DNA of 5,375 bases. Source: Balneolales bacterium. GTDB taxonomy: Bacteria; Bacteroidota; Rhodothermia; Balneolales; Natronogracilivirgulaceae. Location: positions 1 through 5,375 of the forward strand of contig SLHZ01000272.1 in assembly GCA_007135895.1 (NCBI GenBank). The letters run 5' to 3'. Shown here piece after piece: positions 1 to 4,441 of this stretch (positions are counted from its first letter, which is position 1; each line of letters opens with the position of its first letter). Under the pieces are notes generated by a model. It worked only from the letters and a program-made list of their open reading frames with translations, was not told the DNA's origin and did no database searches. The position numbers and the translations under genes are program-made.

Positions 1-893
1 ATGGCACGGGCAAAGGGATCAGCTGCCGGTGGGTGATAGCGCAGCCACAGTTCCGGTTCGATCAGTTCCAGCTCCATGACGGACCAGCGACCTTGGGCGT
101 CGCGAATCATATCGACCCGGCCGTACGCGGGCTCCGGGGTGCAGGCCGCCATGGCCAGTTTGGCCAGTTCGATCTGTTCCGGTTCCGGCCGGCAGGGGTG
201 GACGGTGCCGCCATGATCGTCCTGTACGCGGAAATCACCGGGTTTGGCTTTTTTTCGAACGGCATGGGTAAACACGCCATCGAGCACCATGAGGGTATCT
301 TCCCCGGTTTGCAGTACATCATTGAGAAATGGCTGGACCATCAGGGCCTCTCGTTTCAGCAGCGGTTTTACCAGTGACTGGATTTTCGGGGCGGTAACGG
401 TGTTGAATCGATAGGTATGACGGGCACCTGCCGATATGCAGGGCTTGACAATGGCTTCCTGCCAGTCGTTTTCAGAAAGCAGTGCCATCAGGTCAAGCTC
501 CTGTCCGGTTTCGATATAGCGGGTCGGCACTACCGGAAGCCCCTTTCCCGCCAGGTCAGCGAGATAGTGCTTGTCCAGATTCCATCGGACCAGTTCCGGT
601 TCATTGCACAACAGGGTTTGCACGGCGGTGCGCTTGAGCCAGGAGGTAAACTCCGGAATACGCTCATAATAGTCCCAGGTGGTTCGGAAGACGGCGCAAC
701 GAAAAGCGGCCCAGTCGATCTCCGGGTCGGCCCAGTCCACCCGTACGGAGGTGATCTTTCGTTTGAGGAGGGCTTCCTGAAGCAGCCGGTCATCATGAAG
801 GATGTTGGCCAGATACCAGTCGCCTTCCGGTGCCCGGGTAGCCGTATATCGATGGTCGGTCAGCAAGGCCACATCGGCCTGATAACGGGTCAT
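1..893 (-). CDS. DcsG-like ATP-grasp ligase (3' end cut by window edge)
   Basis: The reading frame opens with ATG at 893 and stays open to base 1, giving 297 residues; the stop lies just outside. The protein looks like an ATP-grasp amide-type ligase (RimK/glutathione-synthetase superfamily), closest in my recollection to the DcsG family of D-cycloserine biosynthesis. The N-terminal part shows LLTDHRY (10-16), DWYLANIL (25-32) and VDWADPEIDW (52-61) followed by FRTTWDYYERIPEF (69-82). The ATP-grasp core shows the nucleotide lysine in IVKPCISAGA (148-157, K150), VQPFL (186-190), HAVRKKAKPGDFRVQ (210-224), GRVDMIRD (258-265) and the metal-binding ELELIEPEL (274-282). Members are about 300 residues long, so little is missing. 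The true substrate cannot be read from sequence, and a cycloserine pathway is not implied because no other dcs gene is visible. No good Shine-Dalgarno sequence precedes the ATG. The gene lies directly after the terminator of the upstream gene on the same strand. Confidence 0.87.
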   Translation of the reverse strand, partial: MTRYQADVALLTDHRYTATRAPEGDWYLANILHDDRLLQEALLKRKITSVRVDWADPEIDWAAFRCAVFRTTWDYYERIPEFTSWLKRTAVQTLLCNEPELVRWNLDKHYLADLAGKGLPVVPTRYIETGQELDLMALLSENDWQEAIVKPCISAGARHTYRFNTVTAPKIQSLVKPLLKREALMVQPFLNDVLQTGEDTLMVLDGVFTHAVRKKAKPGDFRVQDDHGGTVHPCRPEPEQIELAKLAMAACTPEPAYGRVDMIRDAQGRWSVMELELIEPELWLRYHPPAADPFARA

Positions 894-907
894 GATTGTC
901 TAACTGG

Positions 908-930
908 AAAAAACACAGCGGTTCGCTGCG
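908..930 (-). terminator. Intrinsic terminator after the CPKC-motif gene
   Basis: Read on the minus strand, CGCAGCG and CGCTGTG pair in a 7-bp stem (one G-T pair) around the loop AAC, followed immediately by six T residues (913-908). It starts two bases after the stop codon at 932-934. The ATP-grasp start codon is only 14 bases further on. Either expression of that gene depends on read-through, or its promoter lies inside the upstream gene. Confidence 0.75.
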
Positions 931-931
931 G

Positions 932-1540
932 TCAAATATTTTGTGACAGGTCTTTAATTTGTGCGAACAGAACAACGTAGTTATTTCCGTATTTCCGGGC
1001 ACATTTCGGACAGGTGGTATAGTAAAAATAGAGTTTTTTCAATTCTCTTTCCTTATTGTCCACATAAGTTTTCATTTCGGCGATCCAGGAACCCATGTTT
1101 TTGAATGGACCCTCAAAGACTTTGGTGAGAAACGTCCCGGAAATCGTTACCATTTTGGTTTCGGGAACCTGCCGGGTTACTTCAATATACATATCCGCTC
1201 CAAAGAGCGAATTCTCGTCCATAAGAACCACCGGGTTGTCCAGCATGGCATCGGCGGCCGTGATAAGCGCGCCATTACGGGTTATGACGCTGCCATAGTT
1301 CAGCGGGATCCGGAAGAAACTGCGGACCCGGTCTTTGACAAACTGTTTTTCCTCCCACTGGATCAATTTATCGTCCCATGATTCGGGATCGAAAGGCTGG
1401 CAGCAGATATCCGTGTTGGAATTCGCCGGCGTGTTATCGTCGGCCGTTGCTGCTCCGGTCGATGCCGCTTCGGTCGATGCCGCATCGGACATTGCCTCTT
1501 CGGCCTTTGCCTCGTTGGCATCGGTATTATCGTTGGTCAT
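932..1540 (-). CDS. Conserved protein of unknown function with CC and CPKC motifs
   Basis: A 202-residue protein starts at ATG 1540, ten bases after a strong GGGAGG ribosome site. An upstream in-frame ATG at 1675 would add 45 residues with no family character, so it was not used. Residues 1-44 are Ala/Asp/Thr/Asn/Glu-rich and probably disordered. The conserved part starts at DICCQPFDPESWDD (44-57) and continues with FVKDRVRSFFRIPLNYG (67-83), LMDENSLFGADMYIEV (106-121), SGTFLTKVFEGPFKNMG (134-150) and LYFYYTTCPKCARKYGNNYVVLFAQI (170-195). I recognise this as a widespread family usually deposited as a hypothetical protein or 'hydrolase', with no demonstrated reaction that I know of. Cys46-Cys47 together with Cys177 and Cys180 could form a metal or redox site; this is inference. 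It has no signal peptide or membrane segment, so it is likely cytoplasmic. An intrinsic terminator follows the stop. Confidence 0.85.
   Translation of the reverse strand: MTNDNTDANEAKAEEAMSDAASTEAASTGAATADDNTPANSNTDICCQPFDPESWDDKLIQWEEKQFVKDRVRSFFRIPLNYGSVITRNGALITAADAMLDNPVVLMDENSLFGADMYIEVTRQVPETKMVTISGTFLTKVFEGPFKNMGSWIAEMKTYVDNKERELKKLYFYYTTCPKCARKYGNNYVVLFAQIKDLSQNI
1456..1485 (-). repeat. 15-bp tandem duplication inside the CPKC gene
   Basis: Plus-strand units CGGTCGATGCCGCTT (1456-1470) and CGGTCGATGCCGCAT (1471-1485) match at 14 of 15 bases. In the minus-strand protein they encode the repeat AASTE-AASTG within the low-complexity N-terminal tail, so the duplication kept the frame. Confidence 0.8.
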
Positions 1541-1550
1541 GACGTTATTT

Positions 1551-1557
1551 CCTCCCT
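1551..1557 (-). promoter_or_regulatory. Strong ribosome binding site deciding the start at 1540
   Basis: Minus-strand AGGGAGG lies ten bases before the ATG at 1540. It is the only clear Shine-Dalgarno sequence in the window, and it selects this start over the in-frame ATG at 1675. Confidence 0.75.
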
Positions 1558-1664
1558 TTTCGGTAATAACTGTTTTCCAACTCCGGAAAAAAAATGATGG
1601 ATTGGGGTATGCTATGGAATGTAATAAAAAAAATCCCCCGCTGACAGAAGAAACGTGTTTTTCG

Positions 1665-1694
1665 TTGCTTTTCATCGGTGAGGCTGGGTATACT
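1665..1694 (+). promoter_or_regulatory. Sigma70-type promoter for the CDF transporter
   Basis: TTGCTT (1665-1670) and TATACT (1689-1694) are separated by 18 bases, each matching the sigma70 consensus at four or five of six positions. Transcription would start near 1701 and give a leader of about 90 bases before the ATG at 1791. If the host is a Bacteroidota, the usual consensus differs from this one, which lowers confidence. Confidence 0.5.
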
Positions 1695-1731
1695 ATAAGG
1701 ATGGCTTGTGCGCCGCTTGTGAATGGCCGCT

Positions 1732-1763
1732 CCTGCCCGGTGGCAGGGACATATTAGGGACAT
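1732..1763 (+). promoter_or_regulatory. Leader hairpin and paired direct repeat upstream of CDF gene
   Basis: CCTGCC (1732-1737) and GGCAGG (1742-1747) form a perfect 6-bp hairpin with loop CGGT. It overlaps the first of two exact copies of AGGGACAT (1745-1752 and 1756-1763), spaced 11 bp apart, about one helical turn. There is no T-run, so it is not a terminator. It may be a regulator-binding site or leader structure; this is inference. Confidence 0.35.
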
Positions 1764-1790
1764 CTTTCTGATCATTAACCCGTTGTATCA

Positions 1791-2795
1791 ATGAGCCAGG
1801 ACGAAAAAAACGAAAAAAACGAAAAAGTCGAAAAAAACAAAAAAGAAGAAAAGGGATTCGTTTCCGGCGATGATCCCGTGAAGCGGGCCTTGCTGATCAG
1901 TCTGAGCGTATCGGCGATATCGCTTTCCCTGAAGATCGGCGCTTTTTTCATTACCGGGTCATCGGCGGCGCTGTCAGACTCCATGGAGTCGGTGGTCCAT
2001 CTTTTTGCGGTTGCCTTCGTAGTGTACGGTTATTATCTGAGCCTGAAACCGCCCGATGAAGATCATCATTACGGGCATGAGCGCATCGGGTTGCTGTCGG
2101 TAGGGGCCGAAGGGACCATCATCATCGTTGCCGGCATCACCATCGTTTATTATGCCATTCAGAGTCTGGTGACCGGGATCGAAATCCACAATATGGGCAC
2201 CGGTCTTTTCATGCTCATCGCGGCGGCGCTGGTGAACCTTGTCCTGGGCAGTTATGTCCTGCGGGTGGGCAAAAAGCATGGCAGCATGATCGCCATCAGC
2301 AACGGCAAGCATACGCTGACCGATGTCTGGACCAGCAGCGGGGTGGTTTTTGCCCTTGTCGTCATCCACTACACCGGCTGGCTCTACATTGACGTCATTG
2401 TGAGTTTTCTGATGGCCGGTTTCATCAGTTACGAAGGCTGGAAGCTGTTGAACTATTCGGTCAGGGGCATAATGGATGAGCGCGATCCCGAGGTGGACAC
2501 GGCTCTTCGGGCCGAGCTGGAAAAAGATTTGCCCGAAACCATCACCGGCTGGCATCATCTGCGTCATCGAACCATTGGCAACACCACGTGGGTCGAACTG
2601 CACCTGATACTCGAAAAGGACATCAGTCTGCACCGGGCCCATGCCGATGCCACCCTGCTGGAGCGGAGGCTGATTGACGCGCTGAAGACCGACGCGGTGA
2701 TCACCATGCACCTGGAGCCCGAGGATGCCGACCGCCATCATGAAAGTTTGCTCAAGGGTGCCAATAAAAACAAAGATCTGGACGAATTTGCATAA
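1791..2795 (+). CDS. Cation diffusion facilitator (CDF) metal transporter
   Basis: A 334-residue inner-membrane CDF exporter, expected to move divalent metal (Zn2+, Fe2+, Mn2+ or similar) out of the cytoplasm in exchange for protons. Residues 1-22 are a Lys/Glu/Asn-rich hydrophilic tail. Six membrane helices follow at about 33-55, 66-85, 99-127, 137-158, 178-195 and 197-220. Metal-site residues are visible: SDSMESVVH in helix 2 (D63, E66, H70) and HTLTD in helix 5 (H174, D178). HHYGHERI (92-99) corresponds to the family's HxYGHxR signature. The cytoplasmic ferredoxin-like dimerisation domain runs from about 223 to 310, followed by a His-containing charged tail. The core resembles the FieF-like branch with a DVWTS signature. 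The helix-2 triad differs from the usual pattern, so the metal cannot be assigned. No Shine-Dalgarno sequence precedes ATG 1791, but no other in-frame ATG exists before helix 2. The PspB-like gene follows. Confidence 0.93.
   Translation: MSQDEKNEKNEKVEKNKKEEKGFVSGDDPVKRALLISLSVSAISLSLKIGAFFITGSSAALSDSMESVVHLFAVAFVVYGYYLSLKPPDEDHHYGHERIGLLSVGAEGTIIIVAGITIVYYAIQSLVTGIEIHNMGTGLFMLIAAALVNLVLGSYVLRVGKKHGSMIAISNGKHTLTDVWTSSGVVFALVVIHYTGWLYIDVIVSFLMAGFISYEGWKLLNYSVRGIMDERDPEVDTALRAELEKDLPETITGWHHLRHRTIGNTTWVELHLILEKDISLHRAHADATLLERRLIDALKTDAVITMHLEPEDADRHHESLLKGANKNKDLDEFA
1802..1844 (+). repeat. 9-bp A-rich tandem repeat in CDF N-terminus
   Basis: The unit CGAAAAAAA occurs exactly at 1802-1810, 1811-1819 and 1829-1837, with a variant at 1820-1828 and a decayed A-rich unit after them. 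It contains three A7 runs (1804-1810, 1813-1819, 1831-1837) and encodes repeated E-K-N / E-K-V tripeptides. The frame is preserved because the unit is three codons long. A one-base slip would reach a stop at 1871-1873 or 1879-1881, depending on direction. Confidence 0.85.
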
Positions 2796-2901
2796 AAGAA
2801 AAATGCATCCCTGATGAAACCGCAGGGCGGGCTGTCACGTATAGTAAGCTGTGCTACCTGCCTGGTGTCACAATAATCACAACTTAGAAAAGAGCCTCAC
2901 T
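2796..2901 (+). other. Intergenic gap between CDF gene and PspB-like gene
   Basis: A 106-base gap without a convincing terminator; CCGCAGGGCGG forms only a 4-bp stem. A -10-like TATAGT lies at 2840-2845, but no -35 element sits at the right distance. Cotranscription with the CDF gene is possible but not shown. Confidence 0.4.
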
Positions 2902-3195
2902 ATGGGTTTATGGACATTTTTAGCGATTGCGGTTATAGCATGGGCTCTGGTCGATGTGTATCAGTATCGCTTGAAAGCAAAAGCACTGGCCGCCAAGCAG
3001 ACCGAATCCAATGAGATCAAAAAGCTGGAAGAGAAAATGATCCGGATGGAAAAACGGATGGGCAATCTGGAGGCTCTGGTGATAGATGAGAGCCGACATG
3101 ATGCGCTCAATGAGGGAACGCGACCCGATACCGATGATCTGTACGGGGATGCCGACCACAGCCGTCAGGGAAAACTCTTCAACAAGCTGAAATAG
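2902..3195 (+). CDS. PspB-like small membrane protein
   Basis: A 97-residue protein. The N-terminus MGLWTFLAIAVIAWALVDVY (1-20) is a single membrane helix with almost no residues before it. A basic stretch (YRLKAKALAAK, 22-32) follows, which favours a cytoplasmic C-terminus. Then comes an amphipathic charged helix, IKKLEEKMIRMEKRMGNLEALVIDES (39-64), likely a coiled coil, and a hydrophilic tail with several Asp residues. The order of helix, basic linker and coiled coil ending in L-E-x-L-x-I-D/x-x-E resembles PspB, the envelope-stress partner of PspC. It is longer than enteric PspB (about 74 residues), and no pspA or pspC is visible here. The start is ATG 2902. A GTG at 2851 would add 17 residues (including WCHNNHN) and break the membrane-anchor layout. 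Only a weak ribosome site (AAAAGAG) precedes it. The PspB assignment rests on layout and a short motif. Confidence 0.72.
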   Translation: MGLWTFLAIAVIAWALVDVYQYRLKAKALAAKQTESNEIKKLEEKMIRMEKRMGNLEALVIDESRHDALNEGTRPDTDDLYGDADHSRQGKLFNKLK

Positions 3196-3217
3196 AACCG
3201 ATATTCTGATCTATTCC

Positions 3218-3246
3218 GCCGGTATTTTCTTTGCCGGCAATTGTTT
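3218..3246 (+). terminator. Probable terminator after the PspB-like gene
   Basis: GCCGGTA (3218-3224) pairs with TGCCGGC (3232-3238) in a 7-bp stem with one G-T pair and a 7-base loop. A modestly T-rich AATTGTTT follows. The same GCCGGC can instead pair with CCGGC at 3248-3252, so two alternative hairpins exist. The weak T-tract makes this a moderate call. Confidence 0.45.
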
Positions 3247-3265
3247 ACCGGCCCGTTAGTTCGAC

Positions 3266-3343
3266 AGCAATTCTCTTCCCCGATAACTTTATTCGTCGGC
3301 ACTTATACGATACGCCGATAACTAGATTAGTCAGAGAATTGCT
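3266..3343. repeat. Inverted-repeat element in the convergent gap before rlmN stop
   Basis: AGCAATTCTCT (3266-3276) and AGAGAATTGCT (3333-3343) are exact reverse complements, 11 bp each, separated by 56 bases. Inside, TCGGC (3296-3300) pairs with GCCGA (3314-3318). Two diverged direct copies begin CCGATAACT at 3280 and 3315, continuing with about 15 of 19 matching bases from the C at 3281 and 3316. The right arm ends three bases before the rlmN stop. It has no T-run and no visible target-site duplication. It may be a transcript-end hairpin or a remnant small repeat element. Confidence 0.6.
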
Positions 3344-3346
3344 TAT

Positions 3347-4402
3347 TCACTTTTTTGTGGCCAGTTGGCCGCATCCCGCCTCAATATCATCCCCGCGGCT
3401 GCGCCGGACGGTTGCCCTGGCGCCGAGCCGTGTGAGTTCGCCCATAAAACGGCTCAGACGGTCTTCCTTTGCCCGCTGGAGGGTTACCCCTTCCACATGA
3501 TTATACATGATGATATTGATTTTTGACGGCACCCACCGGGCGATTTTCGCGAGTTTGCGGGCGTCGTCAACAGCGTCGTTGAACCGGTCGAAAAGCAGGT
3601 ATTCATAGGTAACCGGCTGCCGGGTCTGGCGGTGGTAGTGCGTGAGCGCCTCCCGCAGCGCGTTCAGATTCAGATTTTCATTGATCGGCATGATCCTGCT
3701 GCGTTTTTCGTCATCGGCCGCATGCAGGGAGATAGCCAGGTTCCAGGGGCGCCGCTCATCGGCATAGCGTTGAATCTGCCGGGTCAGTCCGACCGTGGAG
3801 ATGGTGATACGGCGCGGCGACAGGTCGAGTCCGAGGGGGTCACAAAGGATTTCGGCCGAGTCGGTCACCGGTTTGTAATTATGAAACGGTTCGCCCATGC
3901 CCATGTACACCACATTGGTAATACGCTTGTCAAACGTTTTTTCCGCCAGGTGGTTCATGGCGAGGACCTGTCCGGTAATCTCACCGATCGTGAGGTTGCG
4001 GAGAAGTCCCATCTTTCCGGTGGCGCAAAAGGTGCATCCGAAGACGCAGCCGACCTGTGAGGAGACGCAGACGGTGAGGCGATCGGCAACGCCGTCCGGA
4101 AATAGCTCCGGTATCAGGACCGATTCCACGAGCCTGTCGTCGTGCAGCCGGAACAGCATCTTGATGGTTCCGTCCGCGGACCGGCTTTCGCCGGCTGCTT
4201 CGACCCCTTTCAATTCGGCGACGCGGCTGAGCTCCTCGCGCGCGGCTTTGGGCAGGTTGGACATGGCGTCGATCGTGGCGGCCCGGTGGTAATGGATCCA
4301 CTGGAAAAGCTGGTCGGACCGGTACCGTTTCCAGCCCATGTCTTCACAGAAGCGGGTGAGTTGTTCCTTGTTAAGGGCCGAAAGATTGACAAGGTCGGAC
4401 AT
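3347..4402 (-). CDS. rlmN: 23S rRNA A2503 / tRNA A37 C2-methyltransferase RlmN
   Basis: A 351-residue radical SAM enzyme that transfers a methyl group to C2 of adenosine 2503 in 23S rRNA and, as known in E. coli, A37 of some tRNAs; it acts in translation accuracy. The [4Fe-4S] cluster motif CVFGCTFC provides C119, C123 and C126. The methyl-carrying and resolving cysteines of the family are present as C344 (SRGDDIEAGCGQL, 335-347) and C112 (VCVSSQVG). The SAM-binding GMGEP is at 168-172, ISTVGL at 201-206 and SLHAADDEKR at 225-234. The N-terminal RNA-binding part shows the family pattern GWKRYRSDQLFQWIH (23-37). Length is typical and all key residues are present, so the gene looks intact. ATG 4402 fits the family start, but no Shine-Dalgarno sequence is evident. 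It begins 39 bases after the protease-family gene on the same strand, suggesting cotranscription. Confidence 0.97.
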   Translation of the reverse strand: MSDLVNLSALNKEQLTRFCEDMGWKRYRSDQLFQWIHYHRAATIDAMSNLPKAAREELSRVAELKGVEAAGESRSADGTIKMLFRLHDDRLVESVLIPELFPDGVADRLTVCVSSQVGCVFGCTFCATGKMGLLRNLTIGEITGQVLAMNHLAEKTFDKRITNVVYMGMGEPFHNYKPVTDSAEILCDPLGLDLSPRRITISTVGLTRQIQRYADERRPWNLAISLHAADDEKRSRIMPINENLNLNALREALTHYHRQTRQPVTYEYLLFDRFNDAVDDARKLAKIARWVPSKINIIMYNHVEGVTLQRAKEDRLSRFMGELTRLGARATVRRSRGDDIEAGCGQLATKK

Positions 4403-4441
4403 GCGCGTGCCGGATATGCCTGGAATAGTTGAAGGGTGTAG

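Larger units (their letters stand above)
1541..1790. other. Divergent intergenic region, CPKC gene / CDF gene
   Basis: This 250-base gap separates two outward-facing genes and is much more A/T-rich than the coding sequence, with two A8 runs (1587-1594 and 1626-1633). It holds the plus-strand promoter and leader listed separately. A 6-bp inverted repeat, TTTTCC (1573-1578) and GGAAAA (1585-1590), sits upstream of the minus-strand ribosome site and could be an operator or a weak hairpin. I see no convincing minus-strand -35/-10 pair. Small open frames here look like noise. Confidence 0.6.

Noticed and set aside
33..980. Plus-strand open frames at 33-377 and 417-980
   Set aside because: They lie antisense to the ATP-grasp gene, whose minus-strand frame carries all family motifs; the plus-strand translations show no family character.
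1541..1675. Longer start for the CPKC gene at ATG 1675
   Set aside because: The added 45 residues look like translated A/T-rich intergenic DNA, and a strong ribosome site points to ATG 1540.
1804..1873. Programmed -1 frameshifting giving a functional second protein
   Set aside because: The slippery A AAA AAC layout is real, but the -1 frame ends at 1871-1873 after a short Lys/Arg-rich peptide. I see no clear stimulatory hairpin or internal Shine-Dalgarno site. Slippage is kept only as an on/off possibility.
1974..2741. Long minus-strand open frame (255 codons)
   Set aside because: It is antisense to the CDF transporter, which has six membrane helices and metal-site motifs in the plus frame. 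The minus translation is His/Gly/Asp-rich shadow sequence.
2833..2850. Promoter for the PspB-like gene using TATAGT at 2840
   Set aside because: No -35-like hexamer lies 16-18 bases upstream, so the signal is too weak to list as a promoter.
2851..2901. GTG start adding 17 residues to the PspB-like protein
   Set aside because: The extension is not membrane-like, and ATG 2902 puts the membrane helix right at the N-terminus as in PspB-type proteins.
3266..3343. Insertion sequence
   Set aside because: The element is only 78 bp, encodes no transposase and shows no target-site duplication.
3632..4432. Plus-strand open frames at 3632-4060, 3897-4292 and 4142-4432
   Set aside because: All are antisense to rlmN, which is intact with every catalytic motif.
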